Assembly (NCBI RefSeq): GCF_900048895.1
Contig: NZ_LT160639.1
Location: 67,001-131,000, forward strand
Origin: Neglectibacter timonensis
GTDB lineage: Bacteria > Bacillota > Clostridia > Oscillospirales > Acutalibacteraceae
Reading direction: 5' to 3'
Length of the DNA: 64,000 nt
In this document: positions 8,446 through 17,490 of the stretch, piece after piece
How the letters are laid out: every line of letters begins with the position of its first letter
Position numbering within the stretch: position 1 is the first letter of the stretch
Position numbers and translations under genes: made by a program
Notes under the pieces: model-generated
What the model was told of the DNA's origin: nothing
The model's input: only the letters and a program-made list of their open reading frames with translations
Databases searched by the model: none

Positions 8446-8862
8446 CTAACTTTCCCTATAGTCTCTCACAATAAGAGAGAACAATTCCTGTATTCTCTCC
8501 TGCTCCCCCTTTAAGTAAAGCCAGCCGAACAGAGCTTCCAAAGCAGTAGCTCCGTGATAATCAGCTACACTGGCATTTTTCGGTATATGCCCCACATGGG
8601 CATTTCTCCCTCTCAGGCAGATATCCTGCTCTTTTTCCGAAAGGACAGGATAAATAAGTTCTGCAAGAACCTTCGCCTGCGTTTCACAGCGGACGAATTC
8701 CACCTTCTGCCCATGGAGTTTTTTAACAGAGCAATTTCCCTTCTCAACAATATATTGACGTACCAGCAGTTCATAGACCCCGTCCCCAATAAACGCCAAT
8801 GTCAAGGGGCTCAGCAGATCAGGATTTTCCTGCACGTTCGATTGATTCATTTCCAAATACAT
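8446..8862 (-). CDS. mrnC: Mini-ribonuclease III
   Basis: 138 aa, a stand-alone RNase III catalytic domain with no dsRNA-binding domain, which is the family hallmark. The acidic motif LAFIGDGVYELLVRQ, the basic middle segment (CLRGRNAHVGHIPKNASVADYH) and the EALFGWLYL motif with its catalytic Glu are visible. In Firmicutes it matures the ends of 23S rRNA. Two starts are possible, Met1 and Met5; GAAGGT sits too close to Met1 and fits Met5 (13 nt) only loosely, so the N-terminus is uncertain by four residues. It lies about 105 nt downstream of obg. Confidence 0.92.
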   Translation of the reverse strand: MYLEMNQSNVQENPDLLSPLTLAFIGDGVYELLVRQYIVEKGNCSVKKLHGQKVEFVRCETQAKVLAELIYPVLSEKEQDICLRGRNAHVGHIPKNASVADYHGATALEALFGWLYLKGEQERIQELFSLIVRDYRES

Positions 8863-8967
8863 ACCTTCTTTTGCAATTGCAGAAACGGCTGCTCTTCACT
8901 GCCGTTTCCGTACAAGTTTTCTTTCTCGCCCAATCAAAACGCCCAAGCGACCTGTAAGAATTTATGC

Positions 8968-10239
8968 TCACTCTACAAAATCAAACTCCAGATCGTAGAG
9001 ATTTACCGTGTCTCCCTCCTGTACTCCCGCGTCACGCAGCGCGTCGATCACGCCGGTTTGTATCAGGACACGCTGGAAATACTGGGCAGAATCCGTGTCG
9101 TCAAAATTTATGGTGTTGAGAATTTTCAGCAGCCAATCCGCTTTCACAAAATAGACGCCGTCCTCTTCGGTAATCTCCACCTTGCCGCGCTTCAGTTCCT
9201 CCACGTCCTGCATCGGGATCGGATCCGGCTCAAATCGCTTTACAGGCGGAAGCTTTGACAGAAGCTCCAGCGTCCTGTTGAGCAATTCCTCCACTCCGTG
9301 GCGGATAGGCGCCATGATGGGAAAAAACTCATATCCTTCTGCCTTGACAAAAGCCTCGAATTCGGCAACCTGTTCCTCGGATGCAATATCGCATTTGTTG
9401 CCGGCCACCAACATGGGCCGCTCCGCCAGTTCCGGATTAAACTTCCTCAGTTCCTCGTTGATGATGCGGAAATCCTCCTTGGGATCCCGGCCCTCGCTGC
9501 CGGAGACATCCACAATGTGCAGCAGCAGCCGGCAGCGCTCCACATGGCGAAGGAATTGATGTCCCAAGCCCACGCCCTCCCAAGCGCCCTCAATCAGTCC
9601 CGGGATATCCGCCATGACGAAGGACTTTCCCTCCTGCATGCGCACCACGCCTAAAACAGGTGTCAAAGTGGTGAAATGGTAGTTGGCGATATTGGGCTTC
9701 GCCTCACTGACCACCGAAATCAAAGTGGATTTTCCTACATTGGGAAATCCCACCAATCCAACATCTGCCAAAAGCTTCAGTTCCAGCTGCACTTCCAGTT
9801 CTTCCCCCGGAGTACCCGGCTTGGAAAACCTTGGGGTCTGCCTTGTCGGTGTGGCAAAATGGGTGTTTCCCCAGCCGCCTTTTCCCCCTCTTGCAATTAC
9901 TTGAGGCTCCTCACCGGACATATCGGCAATCACCCTGCCCGTTTCGGCATCCTTCACCACTGTGCCCCGAGGTACGCAGACCACCAAATCCGGCGCGCTT
10001 TTGCCAAAGCAACGGTTTCCCCTTCCATTTTCTCCCCGCTGGGCGGTATATTTTCTTTTATACCGGAAATCAGCCAGAGTCGAAAGATTGTCATCCACCT
10101 GAAAAACGATATTGCCGCCTCTGCCGCCGTCTCCGCCGTCCGGACCGCCTGAAGCTACATATTTTTCCCGGTGAAAAGCCACCGCTCCGTCCCCGCCGTC
10201 TCCGGCCTTCAATACAATTTTCGCAATGTCGATAAACAT
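8968..10239 (-). CDS. obg: GTPase Obg/CgtA
   Basis: 423 aa from the ATG at 10239, which follows AAAGGGGG by 8 nt; an upstream in-frame ATG at 10260 is less likely. Three domains are seen: the glycine-rich Obg fold (residues 1 to about 158, FIDIAKIVLKAGDGGDGAVA), the G domain with P-loop GFPNVGKST, switch DIPGLIEGA and NKCD, and the C-terminal OCT domain from about 340. Obg is an essential ribosome-associated GTPase in 50S assembly and stress control. The gene order L21-Prp-L27-Obg is conserved in Firmicutes. Confidence 0.97.
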   Translation of the reverse strand: MFIDIAKIVLKAGDGGDGAVAFHREKYVASGGPDGGDGGRGGNIVFQVDDNLSTLADFRYKRKYTAQRGENGRGNRCFGKSAPDLVVCVPRGTVVKDAETGRVIADMSGEEPQVIARGGKGGWGNTHFATPTRQTPRFSKPGTPGEELEVQLELKLLADVGLVGFPNVGKSTLISVVSEAKPNIANYHFTTLTPVLGVVRMQEGKSFVMADIPGLIEGAWEGVGLGHQFLRHVERCRLLLHIVDVSGSEGRDPKEDFRIINEELRKFNPELAERPMLVAGNKCDIASEEQVAEFEAFVKAEGYEFFPIMAPIRHGVEELLNRTLELLSKLPPVKRFEPDPIPMQDVEELKRGKVEITEEDGVYFVKADWLLKILNTINFDDTDSAQYFQRVLIQTGVIDALRDAGVQEGDTVNLYDLEFDFVE

Positions 10240-10297
10240 TGGGCTGCCCCCTTTCAGCATCTGCTGACTTCCTGATTTTTCCTTATCCGTCTACCAC

Positions 10298-10335
10298 GAA
10301 AAAAGCTTCTTCAGACATTGCCCGAAGAAGCTTTT
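10298..10335 (-). terminator. Terminator between rpmA and obg
   Basis: A 12-bp perfect stem (AAAAGCTTCTTC / GAAGAAGCTTTT) with an 11-nt loop, followed by T residues on the minus strand. It lies about 50 nt after rpmA and 60 nt before obg. Obg may depend on partial read-through or an unseen promoter. Confidence 0.85.
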
Positions 10336-10383
10336 GGGTTCTGCATATTCCGGGATTACAGTAGTATTCCCAAATTTCACAGA

Positions 10384-10668
10384 TTACTGCTCAATGGCAT
10401 AAACACTGACCTTTTTCCGGTCTGCGCCCAGACGCTCAAATTTCACCTTGCCGTCCACCAGAGCAAACAGAGTGTCATCAGAGCCGCGGCCTACATTGGC
10501 GCCGGGATGAATTTTGGTACCGCGCTGCTTGACAAGAATGTTGCCAGCCAGCACAAACTGGCCGTCAGCACGCTTTACACCGAGGCGCTTGGACTCGGAA
10601 TCGCGGCCGTTCTTTGTGGAACCCATACCTTTTTTATGAGCAAAAAGCTGAATATTGATTTTAAGCAT
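10384..10668 (-). CDS. rpmA: 50S ribosomal protein L27, with cleavable N-terminal extension
   Basis: 94 aa. The N-terminus [14 protein letters not shown] has the Firmicutes pre-sequence: cleavage between Phe9 and Ala10 would expose the mature AHKKG end that reaches the peptidyl transferase centre. The core [21 protein letters not shown] and the rest match L27. The protease that performs this step, Prp, is encoded 29 nt upstream in the same operon. Confidence 0.98.
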   Translation of the reverse strand: MLKINIQLFAHKKGMGSTKNGRDSESKRLGVKRADGQFVLAGNILVKQRGTKIHPGANVGRGSDDTLFALVDGKVKFERLGADRKKVSVYAIEQ

Positions 10669-10697
10669 GACAGTATCTTCCTTTCCGCAAATTCAAA

Positions 10698-11021
10698 TTA
10701 CACTTCCAAATAGCTGACTTCGAGGTACTCTGGGTATTGTTCCTCAAGTCCCGTCAGATGAAGCCGTAGCCCCGCAAAAAAATCACGGCAGACCGGTTCA
10801 TCCTTCGGCTCGATCCGGAAAAGCATGTCTCCTTCCTCTGCCCGAAGACACAAGGGAGAAACGCCGCGCACCTCAGTGACTGAATTGACGATGAGATACG
10901 CCGCTGAAGAAACCGCAGCGCAAACTATGTCTGCCCCTTCCTCTGCATAACCGGAATGGCCTTCCACACGAAAGCCCATCACCCGGCCGTCCGGCTGAGC
11001 CAAAAACTCGACACAAATCAT
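10698..11021 (-). CDS. prp: Ribosomal processing cysteine protease Prp
   Basis: 107 aa, family DUF464/YsxB. The catalytic pair is visible as His22 (GHSGYAEEG) and Cys34 (DIVCAAVS). The known role is removal of the N-terminal extension of L27, whose gene follows. It starts 3 nt after the rplU stop, so the two are translationally close. Confidence 0.95.
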   Translation of the reverse strand: MICVEFLAQPDGRVMGFRVEGHSGYAEEGADIVCAAVSSAAYLIVNSVTEVRGVSPLCLRAEEGDMLFRIEPKDEPVCRDFFAGLRLHLTGLEEQYPEYLEVSYLEV

Positions 11022-11024
11022 ACT

Positions 11025-11333
11025 TTAGGCCTTGACAGCCTCGATCTGCACCTTGGTATAGGGCTGTCTGTGGCCCATCTTGCGCTTCACGTTCTTTTTG
11101 GGCTTATAAGTGAAAACTGTGATCTTCTTGGCCTTGCCGCTCTTTACCACCTTACCGGTTACCACGGCGCCGTCCACATAGGGGGTTCCAACCTTTGTAC
11201 CCTCTTCTCCAAACACTGCCACCACGGGGAATTCCACGGTATCATTGTCGGCAGCGTCCAGCTTTTCAACATAGATCACATCGCCATACTGTACCTTGTA
11301 CTGCTTTCCGCCTGTTTCAATAACTGCAAACAT
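11025..11333 (-). CDS. rplU: 50S ribosomal protein L21
   Basis: 102 aa from the ATG at 11333 ([18 protein letters not shown]). The C-terminal RNA-binding signature [15 protein letters not shown] is present. The frame extends further upstream but that part is the structured RNA leader. It binds 23S rRNA domain V and is the first gene of the L21-Prp-L27 transcript. Confidence 0.98.
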   Translation of the reverse strand: MFAVIETGGKQYKVQYGDVIYVEKLDAADNDTVEFPVVAVFGEEGTKVGTPYVDGAVVTGKVVKSGKAKKITVFTYKPKKNVKRKMGHRQPYTKVQIEAVKA

Positions 11334-11446
11334 TCTTTTGCCTGCCTTTTCTATAGTCTCGCTACAATGGGTGGGCCTGCCGCTTTCAATACGGCAGCCC
11401 GCTTTTGCAAGAGGGCATAGCTCTCCTATAACCCACAATAAGCGGC
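11334..11446 (-). promoter_or_regulatory. Structured 5' leader of the L21 operon (L21-leader type)
   Basis: A leader of about 115 nt between the promoter and rplU. It contains a strong hairpin at about 11374-11402 (GGGCTGCCG / CGGCAGGCCC with a short loop). Firmicutes have a known L21 leader element, probably used for autogenous control. I assign it from position and the hairpin, not from a covariance match. Confidence 0.55.
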
Positions 11447-11452
11447 TTACAC

Positions 11453-11482
11453 ATCATACCATAGCAAACAAGGGGAAGTCAA
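11453..11482 (-). promoter_or_regulatory. Sigma-A promoter of the L21 operon
   Basis: TTGACT, an 18-nt spacer, then TATGAT on the minus strand, about 10 nt before the predicted start of the leader RNA. Confidence 0.75.
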
Positions 11483-11490
11483 GGAAAAAT

Positions 11491-11760
11491 TCAGGTTTTT
11501 GTCTCCTTTTGAGAGGAAAGCAGCACCTCCACCTTTTCCTCCCGCCGCACCGCTCTGATCACTTCCTGACGATTCAGGACGGCAAGCAGCAAGGAGAGCA
11601 GAAGGTTGCAAAATGTGACAAGTGCCAGCAGCAGCTTCCCTGCCGATACTTTTTTTCCTCCTTTGAATCCCGCGCTGGGAGGCACACTTCGAGGCTTTCT
11701 CCCAACAGCCCTTTGTCCGGAACATCCGCCTGACTGCCCCGCTTTTTTATCCTTCTTCAT
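11491..11760 (-). CDS. Small single-pass membrane protein, function unknown
   Basis: 89 aa. A basic, glycine/proline-containing N-terminal half (about residues 1-40) is followed by one hydrophobic helix (KLLLALVTFCNLLLSLLLAV, about 43-62) and a charged tail (RREEKVEVLLSSQKET). AAAGGGAT precedes the ATG by a suitable distance. The promoter of the L21 operon begins just beyond its stop. No family recognised; conservation would be needed to be sure it is a gene. Confidence 0.5.
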   Translation of the reverse strand: MKKDKKAGQSGGCSGQRAVGRKPRSVPPSAGFKGGKKVSAGKLLLALVTFCNLLLSLLLAVLNRQEVIRAVRREEKVEVLLSSQKETKT

Positions 11761-11824
11761 ACGCTCTTATCCCTTTCAGACGGGCCCGCACAACAAAAGT
11801 CAGTGGCCCGCGGTACCCTTTCTC

Positions 11825-12370
11825 CTAGTTTGGGAGGTTTTTTTCTGCCTCAGTTTCTTTCAGGCAATATTCTTCCCGAAGCACAGCATAATAGAGATCG
11901 TCATAAAACGTGCCGTCCAGATAGATTGCTTTGACGAACTTCCCCTCCCGGCGCATCCCAAGCTTTTCCATCACGCGCCAGGAACCCACGTTGACCTCCA
12001 GGGCGCTGGCGCAGATACGGTTGATGTCCAGGGTACGGAAAGCGAAATCACACAATTCCCTCGCAGCATGGGTGGCGATCCCCCGGCCCCAATACTGTTT
12101 CCCAAGCCAGTATCCCAACTCCACAGATTTTTGCCCCCGCCATGGAAGATAGAAGTAGACGCAGCCCGCAGGACGTCCATCCACCAAAACCGTACGTGTA
12201 ACCCGGGATTTATTCTCCTCCTTCAGAAAGCTCCTGATATCCTCCAGCGCATCCTCTGCCGTATACGGATACTTGGCGTCTCCAGTGTAACGGGTGACCT
12301 CCGGATCATTTCGCTGCCCAGCCAGTTCTTCTGCCTGGGACTCTTCAGGCAAAACAAGCTTTATCTCCAA
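11825..12370 (-). CDS. GNAT N-acetyltransferase, RimJ/RimL-like
   Basis: 181 aa. The acetyl-CoA-binding motif is YWGRGIATHAARELCDFAF (Q/RxxGxG/A type), preceded by VELGYWLGKQ and followed by INRICASALEVNVGSWRVME and KLGMRREGKF. This matches the RimJ/RimL branch, which acetylates protein N-termini or small amines. The actual acceptor is unknown. It has a good AAGGAAGGG site before the ATG and stands on the same strand as the small membrane protein gene, with 64 nt between. Confidence 0.9.
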   Translation of the reverse strand: MEIKLVLPEESQAEELAGQRNDPEVTRYTGDAKYPYTAEDALEDIRSFLKEENKSRVTRTVLVDGRPAGCVYFYLPWRGQKSVELGYWLGKQYWGRGIATHAARELCDFAFRTLDINRICASALEVNVGSWRVMEKLGMRREGKFVKAIYLDGTFYDDLYYAVLREEYCLKETEAEKNLPN

Positions 12371-12445
12371 ATGAACATCCCTTCCTTTTCTGTAATAAAT
12401 GGAAACAGAAGGAAACTACCATATTCAAGGCCCTGTTTCCTACTT

Positions 12446-12937
12446 TTAAAATATCCCCCCAGATTCCATATCCGTTTTATTCACAAAATCCAGGTGATAT
12501 AACTTTTCCCAATGGTTTATATTTAAAGTTCCTCTTATGAGGTGAATTGCCAAAATACAACAGTCTTTATCGTTTTCATTGTTTGCCATTTCATACCAGT
12601 CGGCAAAAGCTGAACGCAGCTTGGTTCTTATGCCAGAATTCTTGGAATCCAGTACCCAACCCAAGTTTTCAGCAGTCCCATTGGCAGTGAACATTTCCGA
12701 ACAAAATGCTATGGAAACTTCAGCATTTTTTTCAATCTGCAGCATTTTATTTGACTTTGCATATGTAACAACATAAAATGTGCAGTCTTCGTAATAGGCA
12801 TCTACACAACGGACCACCGGACGGGGTTTCCCGTCCGCACTCAATTCCCGTGCAACCGTCGCAAGGGCAATAAGGTTGTCTTTTCCGTTCCCAAACATCT
12901 CGTCGATCAATTTGATGCCTTCTTCATATACACTCAT
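12446..12937 (-). CDS. Pyridoxamine 5'-phosphate oxidase-like flavin-binding protein
   Basis: 163 aa. The split-barrel pattern of the PNPOx/FMN-binding superfamily is seen: NLIALATVARELSADGKPRP for strand 1-2, TFYVVTYAKSNKMLQIEKNA with the usual Lys/Gln-rich helix, then VSIAFC. Such proteins bind FMN, F420 or haem and have varied roles; the substrate is unknown. The DNA is visibly more AT-rich than its neighbours, which hints at later acquisition but does not prove it. It stands alone between a GNAT gene and pyrI. Confidence 0.8.
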   Translation of the reverse strand: MSVYEEGIKLIDEMFGNGKDNLIALATVARELSADGKPRPVVRCVDAYYEDCTFYVVTYAKSNKMLQIEKNAEVSIAFCSEMFTANGTAENLGWVLDSKNSGIRTKLRSAFADWYEMANNENDKDCCILAIHLIRGTLNINHWEKLYHLDFVNKTDMESGGIF

Positions 12938-13119
12938 ATCTTAGCCTCTCCTCCCAATTGCAACGTCCTCTGGCGCATAATACTCAGCAGTACAGAACTT
13001 TTTTATTCGTGAAGGAGTCATTCTGGCGTCAAATTGCCTTTTGGGCGGGAAACATGCATGGGAAAGCCTGCCTATATTTGCTTTCTCCCAGGAAAAGGCC
13101 CGTGCGTCCCTGGACTCTT

Positions 13120-13539
13120 TTATTTCTTATACTCCTGTTCGCAGTATTTACAGCGATAACGGTGGGCTTTCTCATCGCAGAGATAAAAAACCTGATCCAC
13201 ATCCTCAATGCTGGTAATGCAGCGGGGGTTTTTGCAAGAGACGATATTGACCAATTTTTCCGGGAGCGTAGGCTTCTTCTTTTCCACCAGCCTTCCGTTT
13301 AAAATCGTACACACCGTCGCGTTGTTGTCGATGAAACCCAGCACATCCAGATCGATATTCAATACGCCTTCGATTTTGATGATATCCTTCCTGCCGAATT
13401 TATTGCTCTTGGCATTTTTTATGATGGCTACACAGGTATCCAGCTTATCCAGTTCCAGCAGCTCATAAACCCGCATTCCGCGCCCTGCAGTGATATGGTC
13501 GATTACGATTCCATTTTCTATACTGTCGATGTTGAGCAT
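13120..13539 (-). CDS. pyrI: Aspartate carbamoyltransferase regulatory subunit
   Basis: 139 aa. The N-terminal allosteric domain (IENGIVIDHITAGRGMRVYE) is followed by the zinc domain, with cysteines in CKNPRCI and CKYC. The subunit mediates nucleotide control of the PyrB catalytic trimer in pyrimidine synthesis. It begins 2 nt after the pyrB stop. Confidence 0.96.
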   Translation of the reverse strand: MLNIDSIENGIVIDHITAGRGMRVYELLELDKLDTCVAIIKNAKSNKFGRKDIIKIEGVLNIDLDVLGFIDNNATVCTILNGRLVEKKKPTLPEKLVNIVSCKNPRCITSIEDVDQVFYLCDEKAHRYRCKYCEQEYKK

Positions 13540-13541
13540 GG

Positions 13542-14480
13542 TTATTCTCCCTTCTCTAAGACGTCCGATTCCAGTCCCAACAAAGCCAGAATCAGGGCCA
13601 TCCGGACAAAAACACCGTTTCTGGCCTGTTCAAAATATACCGCACGGGGATCTTCATCCACCTCGGCGGCTATTTCATTCACACGGGGCAGCGGATGCAT
13701 CACGGCCAAATCTTTTTTCCCCAGGGAGAGCTTTTCCGGAGTCAGGATATAGGAATCCTTCAGGCGCACATAGTCTTCTTCATTGAAGAAGCGTTCTCTT
13801 TGCACTCTGGTCATATAGAGAATATCCAGCTCGGGCATGACCTCCTCCATCGCCCGGACTTCCCGGTAAAAATGTCCGGATGGTTTCACCACTTCTTCCA
13901 CGATATACCCGGGAACATGCAGTTCCTCCGGGGAGATAAAGATAAATTTCACATCTTCATACCGCACCAGAGATTTAATCAGCGAGTGTACCGTCCTGCC
14001 GAACTTCAGATCGCCGCAGAGGCCGATGGTCACGCCGCTGATCTTCCCCTTTTTCCGGCGGATTGTGAGCAGATCGGTTAAGGTTTGGGTAGGGTGCTGA
14101 TGTCCCCCGTCCCCCGCGTTGATCACAGGGATCCTGGCATATCGGGAGGCCACATAGGGCGCGCCCTCTTTAAAATGCCGCATAGCCGCTATATCGGCGT
14201 AACCGGAGATCATCCGGATGGTGTCTGCCACGCTCTCTCCTTTGGAGGCAGAGCTGCTCTCCGCCGAAGCAAATCCCAGCACCTTCCCGCCCAGGCGCAT
14301 CATTGCCGATTCAAAGCTCAGCCTGGTGCGGGTGCTGGGCTCATAAAACAGCGTTGCCAGAATCCTCCCATCACATCGGTGCGTGTAATCCGCCGGGGAT
14401 CCGATGATGTCCTCCGCCAAAGAGAGCAGGCGGTCCGTCTCCGCTCTGGAAAAATCCAGAGGATCAATCAGGTGTCTCAT
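13542..14480 (-). CDS. pyrB: Aspartate carbamoyltransferase catalytic subunit
   Basis: 312 aa from the ATG at 14480 ([10 protein letters not shown]), behind AGAGAGG. The carbamoyl-phosphate binding motif [16 protein letters not shown] and the aspartate-site motif [10 protein letters not shown] are intact, as is [12 protein letters not shown]. It makes N-carbamoyl-aspartate, the second step of UMP synthesis. It forms an operon with pyrI. Upstream there are only 66 nt to yebC, mostly filled by a terminator hairpin. Confidence 0.97.
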   Translation of the reverse strand: MRHLIDPLDFSRAETDRLLSLAEDIIGSPADYTHRCDGRILATLFYEPSTRTRLSFESAMMRLGGKVLGFASAESSSASKGESVADTIRMISGYADIAAMRHFKEGAPYVASRYARIPVINAGDGGHQHPTQTLTDLLTIRRKKGKISGVTIGLCGDLKFGRTVHSLIKSLVRYEDVKFIFISPEELHVPGYIVEEVVKPSGHFYREVRAMEEVMPELDILYMTRVQRERFFNEEDYVRLKDSYILTPEKLSLGKKDLAVMHPLPRVNEIAAEVDEDPRAVYFEQARNGVFVRMALILALLGLESDVLEKGE

Positions 14481-14499
14481 AGGAAAACCTCTCTTTCTC

Positions 14500-14538
14500 A
14501 AAGAAAGGCCTTTCCAGCACTTCTGCACCGGAAAGGCC
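14500..14538 (-). terminator. Terminator or attenuator between yebC and pyrB
   Basis: Stem GGCCTTTCC / GGAAAGGCC (9 bp) with a 13-nt loop, followed on the minus strand by TTTCTTTG. It begins about 8 nt after the yebC stop and ends about 20 nt before the pyrB ATG. A second short hairpin (CTTTC / GAAAG) lies directly before the pyrB ribosome binding site. Confidence 0.75.
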
Positions 14539-14546
14539 CGCAAACT

Positions 14547-15293
14547 TTATTCTTCCTCGTCCTCTTCGGGCTCATCCCAGTTGTGCCAGACATTCTGTAC
14601 GTCGTCGTTATCCTCCAGCAGATCCAGCATCTTCTGCATTTTGATGACCACTTCAGGATCCTCAATCTTGGTATAGGTATCCGGCACCATCTCCACCTCG
14701 GCAGAGACAAAGGTATAGCCCTTGCTTTCCAAATCCTCCCGCACGCCGCTGAAATCGGCAGGATCGGTAGAAATTTCAAACACATCGCCGTCCGCAGCGA
14801 AATCGGACGCTCCTGCTTCCAGCGCGTCGCTCATTACGGTATCCTCATCCAAACCTTCCCGTTCCACCACAATTACGCCTTTTTTGTTGAACATAAAGGA
14901 TACGCATCCAGTGGTTCCCAAATTGCCTCCAAACTTGTCGAAAGCATGGCGCACATCAGCCGCTGTGCGGTTGCGGTTATCGGTAAGGGCTTCCACAATG
15001 ACAGCCACACCGGAAGGTCCATATCCCTCGTAGGTGACATCCTCAAAGCTGTTGGCGTTTCCCTCGCCCGCAGCTTTTTTGATAATACGCTCGATGTTGT
15101 CATTGGGAACATTGGCAGCTTTTGCCTTGGCGATGCAGTCGCGCAGGCGGGAATTTGCTGCGGGATCCGCACTGCCGCCCTCTTTTACCGCCACAGCCAG
15201 TTCACGGCCGATTTTGGTAAAAACTTTGGCCTTAGCGCCGTCCGCCTTTTCCTTTTTCCGTTTGATATTGTTCCATTTTGAATGTCCTGACAT
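14547..15293 (-). CDS. YebC/PmpR family protein
   Basis: 248 aa. The family N-terminus [20 protein letters not shown] is unmistakable, along with [17 protein letters not shown] and [13 protein letters not shown]. YebC proteins have been described as transcriptional regulators, and more recently as factors that help ribosomes pass proline stretches. AAGGCGG lies 7 nt before the ATG. Confidence 0.96.
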   Translation of the reverse strand: MSGHSKWNNIKRKKEKADGAKAKVFTKIGRELAVAVKEGGSADPAANSRLRDCIAKAKAANVPNDNIERIIKKAAGEGNANSFEDVTYEGYGPSGVAVIVEALTDNRNRTAADVRHAFDKFGGNLGTTGCVSFMFNKKGVIVVEREGLDEDTVMSDALEAGASDFAADGDVFEISTDPADFSGVREDLESKGYTFVSAEVEMVPDTYTKIEDPEVVIKMQKMLDLLEDNDDVQNVWHNWDEPEEDEEE

Positions 15294-15336
15294 ACTAAAA
15301 CCGCCTTATGGTCTATTTTTTCTTCCAAAAATGATA

Positions 15337-15927
15337 TCACATCCGGGAGAGGATTTCAAGAGCGATTCCTTGGGCTTTTTGTTGCGCTTCCCCCTTTTTC
15401 TGTTCGCCCAGATCGGTAGCGTCCCAGACGGCGCAGCCGGCAAGCTCTGTGTTCATCACAGTGAAAGCACGGGAAAGCTGATACGTGGTCACCTCCACCG
15501 CAAAATCCTCCTGGGAACCCATGGTCAGAAGCAGCACAGCTTCCCTGTGTTTTTTGATAGGCGGTCTGATCCCCAGAGAAAAACGCGCCTCAAAATATCT
15601 TTGCGTCCGGTCCAGCACAGCCTTCAAGGGAGAAGGAAAAGAGCAGTTATAAACAGGGGAAGCCACCACCAGCAGGTCGCTGGCTCTCAGCTCCTTGTCA
15701 ATCCGGTCAAAATCATCGAACACACAGCCTTCCTTTTTCGCACAGGATTTGCAGCCTGTACAGGGATGTACATTCTCCTCATAGGCATTGATCTCCGTTA
15801 TCTCCCAGGAATTGTTTTCCCGGAAACGTACAAGGAAACTGTCCAACAATTTCCTTGTACATCCCTGACCGTTGGGCGAGCCAAACAGAACCAGCAATTT
15901 CTTTTTCCCTTCATAATGCAGCGGCAT
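15337..15927 (-). CDS. NAD(P)H-dependent FMN reductase / iron-sulfur flavoprotein-like
   Basis: 196 aa from the ATG at 15927, chosen because GGGGG lies 6 nt upstream. The flavodoxin-like fold has an N-terminal strand and phosphate loop (LLVLFGSPNGQGCTRKLLDS) and a DLLVVASPVYNCSFPSPLKA segment. The cysteines CTGCKSCAKKEGC form a compact cluster-like motif seen in iron-sulfur flavoproteins, which transfer electrons in anaerobes. It may share a transcript with yebC (43 nt gap). Substrate unknown. Confidence 0.88.
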   Translation of the reverse strand: MPLHYEGKKKLLVLFGSPNGQGCTRKLLDSFLVRFRENNSWEITEINAYEENVHPCTGCKSCAKKEGCVFDDFDRIDKELRASDLLVVASPVYNCSFPSPLKAVLDRTQRYFEARFSLGIRPPIKKHREAVLLLTMGSQEDFAVEVTTYQLSRAFTVMNTELAGCAVWDATDLGEQKKGEAQQKAQGIALEILSRM

Positions 15928-16086
15928 TGCAGTCCCCCCATTTTTCATAGCCTATCTTGGCAGTGCACCGGCGATTCTCCCATAACTCACAGGACTTTAA
16001 ATCATTATATCACGCTGATGGCCGCATGTCGAATCCCTCTTTTACAGCAACAGATTTCTTTTCCGCCTGTAGGTCGGGAAGAGACT

Positions 16087-17433
16087 TCAAGCAGTCCGAG
16101 CTTTTTTCCTATTGCGGCCGCTCTTCCTATTCTGACGAGGGGGCTCCCGGCGAAACAGCAGGAAAGCTGTGAGAACAGCTGCGCACAGCTCCGCTGCCGG
16201 AAAACTCAGCCAGATACCATCCGGTCCCAGAAGGGTCGAAAGCGCCAGCACCAGCGGCAAAAGAGCTGCAAAGCCCCGCACAAGGGATATCGCAAAACCG
16301 CCGCGTTCCCGTCCCGATGAGCTGAGATATGCCGCGCTCACAATATTGAACCCGGCCGGCAAAAATCCGGCAAAATACAGCCGCATGCTCCGTCCGGCCA
16401 AAAGGGCAAGCTGCCGGTCTCCATCCCTGTTAAAAATCGCCGTCAATTCGGGCGCCCACAGAAGCACTGCCAAAAACAGCAGAACTGACAGGCCAAGTGC
16501 CAGGACCAGGGCCTTATTCCGAACCAGCCCTTCCGCTCTGCGGTCCCTCTGTCCATAAGCATGGCTTATCAGAGGCTGTATTCCCTGGGAAATTCCAGTA
16601 AATACAGCTGTGGCGACCAGTGCCAGATTGGCCGTCACTCCATAGGCCGCCACTCCCACATTCCCTACAAGGCGGAGCAGCAGCAGGTTGAAAACCAACA
16701 GTGTCACGCCGGAAGCCAGCTCCGTTACCAGAGAGGAAAGCCCAGGCGCGCACAGCCATACTGCCATGCTTCCCGTGAGCCGGCAGCGGCGGAGGTGAAA
16801 ACCGTTCCTTTTTCTGATCAAATGCAAGGACAGCAGGCCCATACTGATCACCGGCGCCAATCCTGTGGCAAAGGCAGCACCGGACATCCCCAGCGAAAGC
16901 GGAAACAAGAAGAGATAATCCAGCAGGATATTGGAAAAGCTTCCGGCAAGCATGGCCGCCATGGCCAGCCGGTGGCCGCCGTCATTGCGGACAAATGCCA
17001 ACAGAATGTTGTTGAGCAGGAAACAGGGAGAAAAGCAGAGAATGATGCGCAGATAGGCCGCTGTCATTTTCAAAACCTGTCCTTCAGCACCCAGAAGGCT
17101 TCCCAACTGCTCTGCACCAAAAATGCCGGCCAGCAGAAACACTGCCGCACACAGAAGGCCCAGAAGAAACGTCCCGCTGAAAGCCCGGTTTCCCTCCTCC
17201 CGGTCTCCCCTTGCATATAAAACCGCATACCTGCTGGCCCCGCCGATCCCCAAGAGCAGGCCCGCCCCGCTGAGGAAACTGTAGACCGAGATGGCCAGAT
17301 TCAAGGCGGCCAGGCCTTCCGTTCCCAGTGCGGCGGACACAAAAAAGGTATCCGCCAAAATATAGCAGGAAAGGCCTAGCATTCCTGCCACATTGAAAAA
17401 AACATAGCTGAAAAAAGAATTTTTTTGCGTCAC
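16087..17433 (-). CDS. MATE family multidrug/Na+ antiporter
   Basis: 448 aa with twelve hydrophobic segments and the duplicated MatE architecture (first half starting FFSYVFFNVAGMLGLSCYIL; second half after about residue 230). The start is placed at a GTG (17433) because GGAG lies about 11 nt upstream; a longer frame exists but runs through a terminator region. Members export cationic drugs or metabolites using Na+ or H+ gradients. The substrate cannot be told. Confidence 0.9.
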   Translation of the reverse strand: MTQKNSFFSYVFFNVAGMLGLSCYILADTFFVSAALGTEGLAALNLAISVYSFLSGAGLLLGIGGASRYAVLYARGDREEGNRAFSGTFLLGLLCAAVFLLAGIFGAEQLGSLLGAEGQVLKMTAAYLRIILCFSPCFLLNNILLAFVRNDGGHRLAMAAMLAGSFSNILLDYLFLFPLSLGMSGAAFATGLAPVISMGLLSLHLIRKRNGFHLRRCRLTGSMAVWLCAPGLSSLVTELASGVTLLVFNLLLLRLVGNVGVAAYGVTANLALVATAVFTGISQGIQPLISHAYGQRDRRAEGLVRNKALVLALGLSVLLFLAVLLWAPELTAIFNRDGDRQLALLAGRSMRLYFAGFLPAGFNIVSAAYLSSSGRERGGFAISLVRGFAALLPLVLALSTLLGPDGIWLSFPAAELCAAVLTAFLLFRREPPRQNRKSGRNRKKARTA

Positions 17434-17490
17434 TTTACGTGTTTTCTCCTTTTCACATTTCCTGCCGTGCGCGCTGCTTGTCCCCACACG

